Source of the DNA: Actinomycetota bacterium
Lineage (GTDB): Bacteria > Actinomycetota > Actinomycetes > S36-B12 > UBA5976
DNA: 47,503 nucleotides
Assembly: GCA_947452755.1 (NCBI GenBank)
Contig: CANGDT010000010.1
Span: 1 to 47,503 of the forward strand
Direction of reading: 5' to 3'
Shown: in pieces, positions 1 through 10,225 of the stretch
How the letters are laid out: every line of letters starts with the position of its first letter
Position numbering within the stretch: the stretch's first letter is position 1
Notes under the pieces: model-generated
Told to the model about the DNA's origin: nothing
Databases searched by the model: none
What the model saw: the letters and a program-made list of their open reading frames with translations, nothing else
Made by a program: the position numbers and the translations under genes

Positions 1-783
1 AATAACTGCAATTGGTTTATTGAAGCCAGAACTTTCGAACACATCTTTAAGTGCTTGCCAGCCCACTCCGTGCATCGCGGTGTACACACTCGTCACGCCA
101 GCACGATTCGCGCTAGTTACAGGTCCATCCAAAACAAGTTGTGCAACAGTTGATACGTACGTTTGTTCAATACCCTCAGGCAAAATCTGGATGTTTGTTC
201 CACGTACGAGTGTGCGGACATCGTGAACCTCACGGATACGTGCAGAAATTTCAATATCCGAAGGCGAGACAATTTGTCGGCCATCACCCAAATAGACCTT
301 GTATCCGTTGTCTTGCGGAGGATTGTGACTGGCTGTCACCATCACTCCTGCGCACGCGTCTAGTTGCCGAATGGAATTTGCCAACACTGGTGTAGCCACA
401 ACGTGCGGAAAAATTAATGGCAAGAAACCGGCACCAGCAAGAATCTCAGCGGTGTCCTGCGCAAAAATTTCACTGTTGTAGCGTGCATCAAAACCAATTG
501 TGACCTTCTGACCGGCGTACCCTGCATCGTTCAGATAATTTGCCAGACCCGCGGCAGCCTGCAATACGACAACGCGATTCATCCGATTCGGACCAGCACC
601 AAGCTTTCCGCGCAAACCCGCAGTACCAAATTCCAAAGGTGCCCGAAATGCGTCACGAAGTTCAATCAGTGCAGCGCCGCCTTGCTTTGCCGCTTCACTA
701 AGTTCTTCGAGTTCTTTGCGGGTTACCTCGTCGGGATCTTGCGCCAACCAAGAGAGCACTTCCGCCTTCAATGAAGCATCCAT
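1..783 (-). CDS. phosphoglucomutase/phosphomannomutase family protein (partial, runs off the left edge)
   Basis: Minus-strand frame open from ATG at 783 to the window edge; begins MDASLKAEVLSWLAQDPDEVTRKELEEL...FGTAGLRGKLGAGPNRMN and contains the phosphoserine-loop-like motif TASHNPPQDNGYKVY. Absent from the ORF track because it has no stop in the window. Confidence 0.93.
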   Translation of the reverse strand, partial: MDASLKAEVLSWLAQDPDEVTRKELEELSEAAKQGGAALIELRDAFRAPLEFGTAGLRGKLGAGPNRMNRVVVLQAAAGLANYLNDAGYAGQKVTIGFDARYNSEIFAQDTAEILAGAGFLPLIFPHVVATPVLANSIRQLDACAGVMVTASHNPPQDNGYKVYLGDGRQIVSPSDIEISARIREVHDVRTLVRGTNIQILPEGIEQTYVSTVAQLVLDGPVTSANRAGVTSVYTAMHGVGWQALKDVFESSGFNKPIAVI

Positions 784-924
784 ACTTTTCAATCCGCTCA
801 CTCGTCGATGACTTGAAGTGACAGGAATGTGAGAACACATCCACATAACTACTCACCTAAGTCTAATTCGCGCGCTAATGTGAAACTTCCAAGTTCTTCA
901 CGCCAGACAGATAAGAGGCCCCAA

Positions 925-1719
925 GTGGAATCAGACAAGAAACTTGAACTCGTATGGAGCCAAGAGTTTGATGAGACTGCCGGTACAACCCCCGATTCAA
1001 CATTCTGGAATTACGACATCGGCACCGGTCATGACGGCTGGGGCAATCAGGAACACGAATTCTACGTAGACACCCAAGCGGTCACCGATGGCAACGGAAA
1101 CCTCATCATTACCGCAGATCGCATCACAGCAGATCGCGCACATGAATTTACAGATCCGCGAGTTGAGTTTGTAAGTTCCCGACTACTCACTCACAAAAAA
1201 GTTAGTTTTCAGTACGGACGTATCGAAGCAAGTATTAAGACACCACTAGGTCAAGGAACCTGGCCTGCTCTGTGGATGCTGGGCAACCAATTTGAAAGCA
1301 TCGGCTGGCCACAGTGCGGTGAGATCGACATTCTCGAAGTCGGTGACCAAAAAGACTTGATGCACTTCACCCTTCACGGTCCGGGCTACTTTGGAAACGA
1401 TGGGCTGACCAAGACGCATATCGATGCCACACATTCTTTGAATGAAGGTTTCCACGAATACGCAATCGAATGGTTACCGGGACAAATTGATTGGTTCTTT
1501 GACGGCAAACATATTTCGCGTCAGACGTCAGCTGATGCGCAAGCGCGAGGTTCTGAATGGGTTTTTGATCAAGAGTTTTTCCTCATCACTAACTTGGCAA
1601 TGGGTGGAATGTTTGTTCCGCTTGGAATTGACCCTTCTTTGAACTCCGCGCAGCTGACTATCGACTACATCCGCCACTATTCAATTGATGGTGTCGGTTC
1701 AGCACGCATACACAACTAA
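925..1719 (+). CDS. glycoside hydrolase family 16 (beta-glucanase/laminarinase-like)
   Basis: ORF 829..1719; contains WPALWMLG and the GH16 catalytic-type motif GEIDILE. The GTG at 925 has an AGAGG Shine-Dalgarno-like sequence at good spacing; the GTG at 829 is the longest alternative. Confidence 0.85.
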   Translation: MESDKKLELVWSQEFDETAGTTPDSTFWNYDIGTGHDGWGNQEHEFYVDTQAVTDGNGNLIITADRITADRAHEFTDPRVEFVSSRLLTHKKVSFQYGRIEASIKTPLGQGTWPALWMLGNQFESIGWPQCGEIDILEVGDQKDLMHFTLHGPGYFGNDGLTKTHIDATHSLNEGFHEYAIEWLPGQIDWFFDGKHISRQTSADAQARGSEWVFDQEFFLITNLAMGGMFVPLGIDPSLNSAQLTIDYIRHYSIDGVGSARIHN

Positions 1720-1735
1720 GGCTTGGAGTTTAAAA

Positions 1736-2287
1736 ATGAGCACAATTCCCGGACGCAGTGAGTCCGCACTTATTGTTATCGACGTTCAAAACGGTGTCGT
1801 TGCCAATGCATTCAAGAGAGACGAGATTGTGGGCAATATGCGCACACTGGTTAAGAAAGCACGTGAAACGAATGTTCCAGTTGTTTGGGTACAGCACTCA
1901 GACGGTGGCCTGATCCGCGATTCTGCGCAGTGGCAGATTGTCCCTGAACTGGTTCCGAACGACGATGAACAAATCGTTCACAAAAATTACCGAAGCTCGT
2001 TTGAAGAAACTAACCTTGAAGAAATTTTGGCAGGCGAGAATATTGCTCATCTCATTGTGTGCGGCGCACAAACGAATTATTGTGTGCGACATACGATTGC
2101 TGCCGCGCTAGAACGCGGTTACGACGTGACACTCGTCGATGATGCACACACGACGGATGACGAACTTTGGGGCAAGGTGGATGTGTTCGCCGAGCAAATC
2201 ATCGAAGAACAAAATCACGTGTGCACTGAGTACAGGCTTCCTGGTCGCATGTGCAACACTGCTGCAACATCAAGTGTGTTTAATTAA
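1736..2287 (+). CDS. isochorismatase-family cysteine hydrolase
   Basis: ORF 1685..2287 with a more likely start at ATG 1736 (MSTIPGRSESALIVIDVQNGV); Asp (VIDVQNG), Lys (HKNYRSSF) and Cys (CGAQTNYCV) triad motifs are present. Confidence 0.85.
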   Translation: MSTIPGRSESALIVIDVQNGVVANAFKRDEIVGNMRTLVKKARETNVPVVWVQHSDGGLIRDSAQWQIVPELVPNDDEQIVHKNYRSSFEETNLEEILAGENIAHLIVCGAQTNYCVRHTIAAALERGYDVTLVDDAHTTDDELWGKVDVFAEQIIEEQNHVCTEYRLPGRMCNTAATSSVFN

Positions 2288-2958
2288 CCCTGTTGTTCCC
2301 ACGGCCATAATGCGCCTTGGTCATGATCTCGGTTAAGTCGTCGCAGAAACCATGCAATAAAAACACTGGTGGCGGCTGCCCATAAACACCACAGCGACGG
2401 CAAGTCGTTGCGTGCGCGCAGCATCAGCACAGCGATGGCTGCCGTATTCAAAAAAGCCCAGTAAATCAAAATGCGTTGTGCGGACAAAAACATTGCGCCG
2501 CATGTAGCCAGCATGTAGAACACACCAACATATGTGGGTGTTCCACTTATGTGGAAGTCCAATAGTGAATTGTTTTGTTCCACAACGGAACCGGAGCCAT
2601 TCATCAAATAGAACATTGATTCCATGCCAGAAATCAGACCAAGTCCTGCAAATGTGAAGAGTGCAGTTCGGCGCCATCCCATCGGCTCGATCAAAAGAAC
2701 GGCGAGCGGAACATAAATTGGTAGCAAGACGAAGGCAATGAAGAGATATAGCCAGGTACTGAGATTTGCGGCGCCAGTGCCAACAATGTCCATTTCACTC
2801 AGCCACACGACTGCGGATGCATAGCTGTGAATGGCGAAGATTGCGGGGATGAGTGCCATGCCGAGTGTTCGACTGTGGGTGCTGTGCCGTAGCGAATCAA
2901 CGGTGACAGCGGTCAGCGCGAGGCCGACAGCGAGATCAACTTCCGGTGACAGGCACAT
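2284..2958 (-). CDS. multi-pass membrane protein, DUF6629-like
   Basis: ORF 2284..3003; the internal start MCLSPEVDLAVGLALTAVTVDSLRH resembles the N-terminus of DUF6629-type proteins; several hydrophobic helices. Ends tail-to-tail with the hydrolase (shared TTAA). Confidence 0.65.
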   Translation of the reverse strand: MCLSPEVDLAVGLALTAVTVDSLRHSTHSRTLGMALIPAIFAIHSYASAVVWLSEMDIVGTGAANLSTWLYLFIAFVLLPIYVPLAVLLIEPMGWRRTALFTFAGLGLISGMESMFYLMNGSGSVVEQNNSLLDFHISGTPTYVGVFYMLATCGAMFLSAQRILIYWAFLNTAAIAVLMLRARNDLPSLWCLWAAATSVFIAWFLRRLNRDHDQGALWPWEQQG

Positions 2959-3018
2959 GAGGTTCTCACCGTAGCGCACTTCTGAATAGCCATTTCCTGG
3001 CAAAATACGTCAATATAA

Positions 3019-3048
3019 GGCAAAAACCCCCGAAAAACGGGGGTTTTC
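3019..3048 (-). terminator. intrinsic terminator downstream of tRNA-Leu
   Basis: aaaacccccg-aaaaa-cgggggtttt inverted repeat directly 3' of the tRNA on the minus strand, followed by a T run on that strand. Confidence 0.75.
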
Positions 3049-3049
3049 G

Positions 3050-3133
3050 TGCGCGAGAGGGGAGTTGAACCCCTACACCCTTTCGGGCACTGGCACCTGA
3101 AGCCAGCGCGTCTGCCTATTCCGCCACTCGCGC
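3050..3133 (-). tRNA. tRNA-Leu (anticodon CAG)
   Basis: Reverse complement GCGCGAGTGGCGGAATAGGCAGACGCGCTGGCTTCAGGTGCCAGTGCCCGAAAGGGTGTAGGGGTTCAACTCCCCTCTCGCGCA: acceptor stem pairs, long variable arm, GGTTCAACTCC T-arm, anticodon loop TTCAGGT. Confidence 0.93.
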
Positions 3134-3259
3134 GCGCGCACCACTCTACCCCCATAGTTTCGGCCCACAAAACCCTCATTTTCTGGGTGGATACGGGCTT
3201 TTCTTGACCCAAGTAACATGGATAAGTAGGTTTCGCCGAGTAGTTAAGGGTTTGGGAGC

Positions 3260-3979
3260 ATGGGACTTTTGCACAACCTCGAGGCGCGCCTCAACCAAAT
3301 TGTGAACGGCTCCTTTTCCAAGGCATTCAAGGCAGAGGTGCAGCCGGTTGAACTCGGTGCCGCACTTCAGCAGGAACTCGATAATCATGCTGCGCTCGTC
3401 AATGGCCAAGTCGTTGTTCCCAACGTTTTTTCCATTGAACTAAGCCCAACCGACTTTGGACGACTCAATAAATACTTCGGGACATTGAGCACCGAACTGT
3501 CGGTTGTTGTTTCAAATTACGGTGCCGAGCAAAGGTACAGCGCTCTTGGTCGTCCTGATATCAGCTTTGGTCGTGGTGACAATTTGGATACTGGCGTCTT
3601 TCGAATTCGTAGCGAATCTAAAGAAGTCGCGGCACAGGCCGTTCCAGCCTTCGTCAATCCTGATTTAACGTCACAGATTCCAGTTGCTGTTTTTACTCAG
3701 TCTGTTACGCCAACGTTGACATCTGTTGATGGCCAAGAGTTTAGATTGACAAACTCGGTAACAAATATTGGCCGTGGTGAAGAGGCAGACATTCGCGTTG
3801 ACGACAACAGCGTGAGTCGTATTCATTGTGCTGTGATTCTTGGCACCGATGTTCTTGTGCGCGATCTCGGTTCGACTAACGGAACAATGGTCGACGGCGT
3901 AATTGCATCTGAAAGCGCCTTGCGTGATGGTTCGATTATCAAAATTGGAAACACGACATTGACATACGCAAAGCGGTGA
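3260..3979 (+). CDS. fhaA: FhaA-type protein (DUF3662 N-terminal domain plus C-terminal FHA domain)
   Basis: MGLLHNLEARLNQIVNGSFSKAFKAEVQPVELGAALQQELD...; C-terminal FHA signature IGRGEEADIRVDDNSVSRIHC...DLGSTNGT; gene order. Confidence 0.92.
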   Translation: MGLLHNLEARLNQIVNGSFSKAFKAEVQPVELGAALQQELDNHAALVNGQVVVPNVFSIELSPTDFGRLNKYFGTLSTELSVVVSNYGAEQRYSALGRPDISFGRGDNLDTGVFRIRSESKEVAAQAVPAFVNPDLTSQIPVAVFTQSVTPTLTSVDGQEFRLTNSVTNIGRGEEADIRVDDNSVSRIHCAVILGTDVLVRDLGSTNGTMVDGVIASESALRDGSIIKIGNTTLTYAKR

Positions 3980-3984
3980 TGTGA

Positions 3985-4455
3985 ATGTCTGATTTTCTAC
4001 TCACAGTCTTTCGTCTCGGTTTTCTAGTCGCACTCTGGTGGTTTGTGCTCCGTATCGTTGCAGTGTTGCGACGCGACCTACAGGCTCCACGCGATGCAAA
4101 GCCCCTGACACCGGCACGCACGTCGAAGGCACCAAGTCCGCGGCCAACTTTACGTACGCGTAAGGCGTCAACAAGTTTGGTGATTACTGAGGGCACACTG
4201 GAAGGCACTGTCGTTCCACTCGGAACGACGCCAATCATCATTGGACGCGCCGCTGATGCCACAGTCGTCCTTGAAGATGATTTTGTGAGTACACAACATG
4301 CGTCACTGACACCCAACGGAAACCATTGGGTTGTTGAAGATCTTGGTTCAACTAACGGCACTTACATCGATCGATCACGTGTCACAAAGCCAACAGTTCT
4401 TCATCCTGGGTCCACTTTGCGTATTGGTCGAACCGGTATGGAACTTCGCTCATGA
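3985..4455 (+). CDS. fhaB: FHA-domain protein FhaB
   Basis: N-terminal TM segment, C-terminal FHA motif IIGRAADATVVLEDDFVSTQHASL...DLGSTNGTYID; gene order. Confidence 0.9.
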   Translation: MSDFLLTVFRLGFLVALWWFVLRIVAVLRRDLQAPRDAKPLTPARTSKAPSPRPTLRTRKASTSLVITEGTLEGTVVPLGTTPIIIGRAADATVVLEDDFVSTQHASLTPNGNHWVVEDLGSTNGTYIDRSRVTKPTVLHPGSTLRIGRTGMELRS

Positions 4456-5651
4456 CGCAATTGTCGCTTCGATTTGCGGCACGCTCTGAAATTGGTCGAG
4501 TACGACGTAACAACGAAGATTCCGGCTACGCTTCAACAAATTTGCTCGTCGTTGCCGACGGAATGGGCGGACATGAAGCAGGCGAACTTGCTAGTGCCGC
4601 AACAGTTGCTGCAATCGTCGATGCCGCATCGGCCTCGGCTGTCGCTGATGAAGTTCTTAACTTGCTGGCTAACGCAGTGATCACTTCAGGTGAATACATC
4701 GCTGATGTTGTTGCTGGAAATCGCGAGCTAACTGGGATGGGTACCACTCTTACTTCACTGGCTGTTCGCGGTGATCGCATTGCGATTGCACACGTCGGTG
4801 ACTCACGCGCATATCTTTACCGCGACGGTGAGTTGTCACAAATGACAAAGGATCACACTTTTGTTCAGTCACTTGTCGATGCAGGAGAAATCACAAAGGA
4901 AGAAGCTGCAGTACACCCGCGTCGAAATTTGATGATGCGTGCCATCGATGGGATCCATGCTGTTGAAGTAGATCTCTCCGTACGTGAGGCGCGCGCGGGT
5001 GATCGATTCATGTTGTGTAGTGATGGGCTGTGCGGTGTTATCGATGACGATGCAATCATCGCAGCACTTGCAAGTGATGACATCGTGAATGCAGTGACGC
5101 AACTTATCGATAGCGCAATGGAACATGGTGGTCCTGACAACATCACGGTAGTTGTTGCGGACTTGACCGACGATGAGCTTGTTGCTGATCCTGTATTGAT
5201 TGGCGCAGCCGCTGATCCTTCAAATCAAAACCGTTTACCTACGGTCAACTTTCCAGAAGAATCCGAAGCCGAAGTCACTTCCGACTATTTTGTGTATGCA
5301 CCTGCGACGAAACGTGGATGGGTTGCGCCGATTCTTGTGACCCTAGGCGTACTCGCCGCGAGTTTGGGTATCGCATCATGGTGGTTAAGTAACCAGTGGT
5401 TTGTTGGTGTGTTTCCGCAAACAAATGTGGTCAGCGTGTACCAAGGTGTACCCGTCGGCGGATTGAATCGGCTCGTCAGTATGTCTGACTTGGACGTAGC
5501 AAAGTTGCCGGCATTCGAACGTGCGCAGGTTGTTGCGACAATTAACCAGCCCTCACGTGATGTCGCACTCAGTACCGTTGAACGCTTACAAGTTCGTGCT
5601 GCCGCCTGCATCACGAAACCAACAAGTGGCTGTCCGGGAGTCACACCATGA
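4452..5651 (+). CDS. pstP: PP2C-family Ser/Thr protein phosphatase
   Basis: RRNNEDS, VVADGMGGHEAGELAS, IAHVGDSRAYLYRDG and GGPDNITVVVADL motifs, C-terminal TM segment; overlaps fhaB by 4 bp. Confidence 0.94.
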   Translation: MTQLSLRFAARSEIGRVRRNNEDSGYASTNLLVVADGMGGHEAGELASAATVAAIVDAASASAVADEVLNLLANAVITSGEYIADVVAGNRELTGMGTTLTSLAVRGDRIAIAHVGDSRAYLYRDGELSQMTKDHTFVQSLVDAGEITKEEAAVHPRRNLMMRAIDGIHAVEVDLSVREARAGDRFMLCSDGLCGVIDDDAIIAALASDDIVNAVTQLIDSAMEHGGPDNITVVVADLTDDELVADPVLIGAAADPSNQNRLPTVNFPEESEAEVTSDYFVYAPATKRGWVAPILVTLGVLAASLGIASWWLSNQWFVGVFPQTNVVSVYQGVPVGGLNRLVSMSDLDVAKLPAFERAQVVATINQPSRDVALSTVERLQVRAAACITKPTSGCPGVTP

Positions 5652-7027
5652 GTGAAGTGCTGCGTAAGTACACCGTGTCAACGCGACGGTCAGCCGAACT
5701 TGCTCTTCTAATTGGCGCCTGGCTCCTTGGCGTTTTCGCCTGGATTCTTGTTGACGCGGCAACATCCACCACAACTGCTGGTGGGTGGGTCTCTCTCATA
5801 GGTTCCGGTGTCATTCTGCTTATGGCACACGGTGTTGTTCGTCGGTATACGCCCTATGCAGACCCAATTTTGTTACCAGCGGTAGCCACCCTAAATTTGC
5901 TGGGTCTTGCAATGATTCATCGACTCGACGCAGCCAACGCGGCCCGCGCTTTAGCTAATGGAACTAAAGTTCCCACACCCGATGTGTACTTCCAAGTTGC
6001 GTGGATGTTCATTGGGCTAATCCTTTTCATGGGCGTACTCATAGTCGTTAACGACCACCGCAGGCTCCAAAGATTCACGTACACAAGTGGAGTCTTGGGT
6101 ATCGTCATGCTGTTTCTCCCGCTCTTGCCTGGGATTGGATACGAAGTGAACGGCGCGAAACTGTGGATCAGTGTTGCAGGGTTTACTTTCCAGCCAGGCG
6201 AGCTCGCGAAGATTTTATTGACGGTCTTCTTTGCTGGTTTCCTCGTCACACGTCGACACACACTTGCGCTCGTGCAATCAAAATTCCTCGGCGTCGGTTT
6301 TCCGCGTATCAAAGACGCGGGACCACTCGTCGTCATGTGGCTTTTTGCGCTGATGGTTTTGGTGCTTGAACGCGATCTTGGAACTTCTCTGCTGATTTTT
6401 GGAATCTTTATTGTGTTGCTCTACGTGGCAACTGGACGACGTTCCTGGGTAATCATCGGATCACTCTTACTTATGGTCGGCGCTGTTGCAGCTTACAAAA
6501 TGTTTGGGCATGTACGGATTCGTTTCGATGTGTGGCTACATCCATTTGCTGACGCACAAGGAACAGGCTTTCAAATCGTTCAGTCACTTTACGGTTTCGC
6601 GAATGGCGGTCTCTTTGGAACAGGTTGGGGTCAGGGCTACCCACAGCTAGTGCCGTTCGCCAAAACCGATTTCATCACCTCTGCACTTGGTGAAGAGTTG
6701 GGTCTCGTTGGACTCACTGCTATTTTGCTCATGTACGCAATCATTGTTGAACGTGGTGCACGTGCATCAGTTGCAACTCGCGATCCTTTTGGAAACCTTC
6801 TCGCTATTGGTTTGACCGCAGCATTAGGTTTGCAAACTTTCATCGTGGTCGGCGGCGTGACCAAACTAATTCCATTGACAGGACTGACAACGCCATTTTT
6901 GTCATACGGCGGATCGTCCCTGGTCGCGAACTACATTTTGATTGCGCTGCTGATTCGTATTTCGAATGCGGCGCGCTCACCAGAGCACGATCAGAGCGCC
7001 GAACTCGTATCTGAGGTCAACGCATGA
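5648..7027 (+). CDS. rodA: SEDS-family peptidoglycan polymerase RodA/FtsW
   Basis: Multi-pass membrane protein with SEDS motifs (QPGELAKI, GNGGLFGTGWGQG-like, TGLTTPFLSYGGSS). Confidence 0.93.
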   Translation: MSEVLRKYTVSTRRSAELALLIGAWLLGVFAWILVDAATSTTTAGGWVSLIGSGVILLMAHGVVRRYTPYADPILLPAVATLNLLGLAMIHRLDAANAARALANGTKVPTPDVYFQVAWMFIGLILFMGVLIVVNDHRRLQRFTYTSGVLGIVMLFLPLLPGIGYEVNGAKLWISVAGFTFQPGELAKILLTVFFAGFLVTRRHTLALVQSKFLGVGFPRIKDAGPLVVMWLFALMVLVLERDLGTSLLIFGIFIVLLYVATGRRSWVIIGSLLLMVGAVAAYKMFGHVRIRFDVWLHPFADAQGTGFQIVQSLYGFANGGLFGTGWGQGYPQLVPFAKTDFITSALGEELGLVGLTAILLMYAIIVERGARASVATRDPFGNLLAIGLTAALGLQTFIVVGGVTKLIPLTGLTTPFLSYGGSSLVANYILIALLIRISNAARSPEHDQSAELVSEVNA

Positions 7028-8472
7028 TCAGACAAATCAATCGAGTAACCGCAGGTCTAATTTTTCTCCTGATTGCGCTCATCATCAACATCAGCTACAT
7101 CCAGGTGTTCCAGGCGAAATCCCTTCGTTCCCAAGGGGGAAATCAGCGCGGATTGTTGGCGGAATACACCAGACAACGCGGACCGATTTTGGTGGGGTCT
7201 CAATCACTTGCTGAATCAGTTGCCACCAAAGATTCTTTGACGTACCTCCGGAAGTACGCCCAAGGAACAGATTTTGCAGCCGTGACTGGTTACTACTCGT
7301 TGGTTTATGGTGCAACAGGCATCGAAGCTAGGGAAAACGACGTGCTCGCCGGAAATGACAGTCGGTTCTTTGTGGATCGACTTCAGCAACTGATTGCGAA
7401 CCGTAAGCCAAAGGGTGGCGCCGTTCGACTCACGTTGAATGCTGCCGCCCAAACCGCCGCAATGAACGGTTTAGCTGGTCGCACAGGCGCAGTTGTGGCA
7501 ATCAATGCAAGTACGGGAGAAATCCTTGCCCTAGCAAGTAGCCCAAGCTTTGATCCCAACTTGCTTTCAAGTCACGACCCTGCGTCCATCAAGAAGACCT
7601 ACGACGCACTCACAGCTGACCCCAAAGAGCCGATGCTTAATCGGCCTCTTGCCCTTACCTTGCCGCCGGGATCAACATTTAAATTGATTACCGCTGCCGC
7701 AGCGCTCGAATCTGGCAAATACACCATGAACAGTGTCATCCCAGCACCTGCTTCAATTCCTTTGCCCGGTTCAAATAAAACTTTAGGAAACTGGAATCAC
7801 AAGTCATGTGGGCCTGGTGACAAAACGACACTGAAACATGCACTTGCTATTTCTTGTAACACAGCATTTGCATTGTTAGGAATGAAGCTTGGCGAACAGG
7901 CGCTCTACGATGAATCAAAGAAATTTGGTTTCGAAAGTTCATTCGATACACCGCTGATTAGCGCGACTAGCCACTTTCCAACCGGGCTTGATCAAGCACA
8001 AATCGCGATGAGTGCAATTGGGCAGTTTGATGTGCGCGCCACAACTTTACAAATGGCACTCGTTGCCGCCGGGATTGCCAACGACGGCATTGTGATGAAA
8101 CCTTATTTGGTCAGTCAGGTAATGGCCCCTAATTTGACTGTCCTGCAGAACTCCGTTCCACAAGCGTTTGGTCGAGTCATGACCACAGACAATGCGCAAG
8201 CATTGCAAAAAATGATGGTTGACGTCGTCAACACGGGAACAGGTTCCAATGGGCGTATCTCTGGCGTCGTCGTCGGAGGCAAAACAGGAACCGCAGAAAA
8301 TTCACCAGGCGAAGCCGCGCACGCGTGGTTTGTGGCTTTCGCACAGACTGCTAACGGTCCCATAGCCGTGGCAGTCATGCTTCAGCACGGTGGTGGCGCG
8401 ACAGAAGTAAGTGGAAATGGTTTGGCAGCCCCTATTGCAAATGCGGTATTGCGCGCCGCCATGAAGCAATAG
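7024..8472 (+). CDS. pbpA: class B penicillin-binding protein PbpA
   Basis: N-terminal TM, PPGSTFKL (SxxK), SCN and GGKTGTAE (KTG) motifs; overlaps rodA by 4 bp. Confidence 0.93.
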   Translation: MIRQINRVTAGLIFLLIALIINISYIQVFQAKSLRSQGGNQRGLLAEYTRQRGPILVGSQSLAESVATKDSLTYLRKYAQGTDFAAVTGYYSLVYGATGIEARENDVLAGNDSRFFVDRLQQLIANRKPKGGAVRLTLNAAAQTAAMNGLAGRTGAVVAINASTGEILALASSPSFDPNLLSSHDPASIKKTYDALTADPKEPMLNRPLALTLPPGSTFKLITAAAALESGKYTMNSVIPAPASIPLPGSNKTLGNWNHKSCGPGDKTTLKHALAISCNTAFALLGMKLGEQALYDESKKFGFESSFDTPLISATSHFPTGLDQAQIAMSAIGQFDVRATTLQMALVAAGIANDGIVMKPYLVSQVMAPNLTVLQNSVPQAFGRVMTTDNAQALQKMMVDVVNTGTGSNGRISGVVVGGKTGTAENSPGEAAHAWFVAFAQTANGPIAVAVMLQHGGGATEVSGNGLAAPIANAVLRAAMKQ

Positions 8473-8517
8473 GGAACAATAGAGTTACGCAAGCTCACAA
8501 GCAACGCAGGAGAACGA

Positions 8518-10215
8518 ATGAGTGAACTATCACAACTAGGTGATCGCTATGACCTCGGTGAGGTCATCGGTCGTGGTGGAATGGCTGAAGTCTATGAAGG
8601 CTCAGACCGTCGCCTCAATCGCCGCGTCGCCATCAAAATGTTGCGGCCTGATCTTGCGCGTGACCCCATGTTCCAAGAGCGATTCCGCCGTGAAGCACAA
8701 TCAGCTGCAGGCCTGAATCATCCGAACATCGTGGCTATCTATGACACTGGTGAAGATATCTTTGGTGAACCAGGACACGAGACACACGTTCCTTACATCG
8801 TGATGGAATACGTCGACGGTGTGACTTTGCGTCAAATGGTAATCAATGGCCCTCGAATTTTGCCAGAACGTAGCCTGGAAATTACTGCCGGTGTACTCGC
8901 AGCTCTTGACTATGCACACCGTCATGGAATTGTGCACCGCGACATCAAGCCTGCCAACGTCATGATCAATGCACATGGCGATGCAAAGGTCATGGACTTT
9001 GGAATTGCACGAGCAATGAGCGATGCGGCAACCGCAGTAACAGTGACAAGCGCTGTCATGGGCACTGCACAGTACCTTTCACCTGAACAAGCTCGAGGCG
9101 AATCCGTCGACGCGCGAAGTGATATTTATTCAACAGGTTGCGTACTGTACGAATTGTTGACAGGTCGTCCGCCATTTAATGCGGAATCGCCAGTTGCCAT
9201 TGCCTACCAACACGTTAACGAGCCACCACAGGCACCATCATCAATCGATCCGTCTATTCCTTCGACACTCGACGCAATCGTTTTGCACTCGCTTGAAAAG
9301 CAGCCCAGCAACCGTTACCAAAGCGCTGCCGAAATGCGCGCAGATGTTGAACGCGCAATCGCCGGAATGCCAATCATGGCAAACACTGTTGCGCTCACAC
9401 CAGCTGGCTATGCGGATACTCAGGCGATGCCCATCATTAACGAGGTGGCGGAAGTTTCCGAGGGTCGCAAAAAGCGCGGCATTGGCAAATGGATTGCGAC
9501 CACAGTTGCCGTAGCACTAGCCGTAGGCGCAATGTTTTTCCTAGGAAACAAAATTTTTGGAAACAACATACCGACAGTCACTATTCCAAACCTCAGTGGC
9601 AAAACAGTTGGCGAAGCTGAAACAGTTCTCACAGACGCAGGTCTGGTCCTTGGAACGCAAACACCACAAAACGACAACAACACACCCAAAGGCGAAATCA
9701 TCACGCAAGACCCAGCCTCCGGGGAAACCATCGCGCAAGGTTCAAAAATCAACATCACTGTGTCCAATGGAAAATTGCAAACAGCAGTTCCCGATTTGAT
9801 TGACCTTGCCACCCAAGACGATGCGCGCGCTGCCCTCATCGCAGTCCAATTGACCCTGGGCAAAGTGACCTCCAAAGACAGCGATAAGCCAGAAGGTAGC
9901 GTCATCGAACAATCAGTCGTACCAAACACACAAGCTGACGTAGGTTCCGCAATTGACATTGTTGTATCAAGCGGAAAAATTGCTATCCCTAACGAAGTCA
10001 ACAAAACTCAGGTTCAGGCCATGAATGATCTGGTCAACCTGGGCTTCCAAGTCCAAGTGCTACAACAAGAAGCAGTCGGCCAAGTCCCAGGAACTGTACT
10101 GGCACAAACACCGGTCGGCGGAACCATGGCACTCAAGGGCACCACTGTCACACTGGTCATCGCAAAGGCGGCAAGCGTCGCGCCTTCAACATCACCATCA
10201 ACGACAACACCATAA
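8518..10215 (+). CDS. pknB: Ser/Thr protein kinase PknB with TM and three PASTA repeats
   Basis: IGRGGMAEVYEG, HRDIKPANVMI and MDFGIARA kinase motifs, TM near residue 330, three PASTA-like units before a Thr/Ser-rich C-terminus. Confidence 0.95.
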   Translation: MSELSQLGDRYDLGEVIGRGGMAEVYEGSDRRLNRRVAIKMLRPDLARDPMFQERFRREAQSAAGLNHPNIVAIYDTGEDIFGEPGHETHVPYIVMEYVDGVTLRQMVINGPRILPERSLEITAGVLAALDYAHRHGIVHRDIKPANVMINAHGDAKVMDFGIARAMSDAATAVTVTSAVMGTAQYLSPEQARGESVDARSDIYSTGCVLYELLTGRPPFNAESPVAIAYQHVNEPPQAPSSIDPSIPSTLDAIVLHSLEKQPSNRYQSAAEMRADVERAIAGMPIMANTVALTPAGYADTQAMPIINEVAEVSEGRKKRGIGKWIATTVAVALAVGAMFFLGNKIFGNNIPTVTIPNLSGKTVGEAETVLTDAGLVLGTQTPQNDNNTPKGEIITQDPASGETIAQGSKINITVSNGKLQTAVPDLIDLATQDDARAALIAVQLTLGKVTSKDSDKPEGSVIEQSVVPNTQADVGSAIDIVVSSGKIAIPNEVNKTQVQAMNDLVNLGFQVQVLQQEAVGQVPGTVLAQTPVGGTMALKGTTVTLVIAKAASVAPSTSPSTTTP

Positions 10216-10225
10216 ATAGTTAACA

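Noticed and set aside
9420-10004. 194-aa minus-strand ORF inside pknB
   Set aside because: Antisense to the PASTA region, no ribosome-binding site or known motif; explained by the T-poor composition of the + strand.
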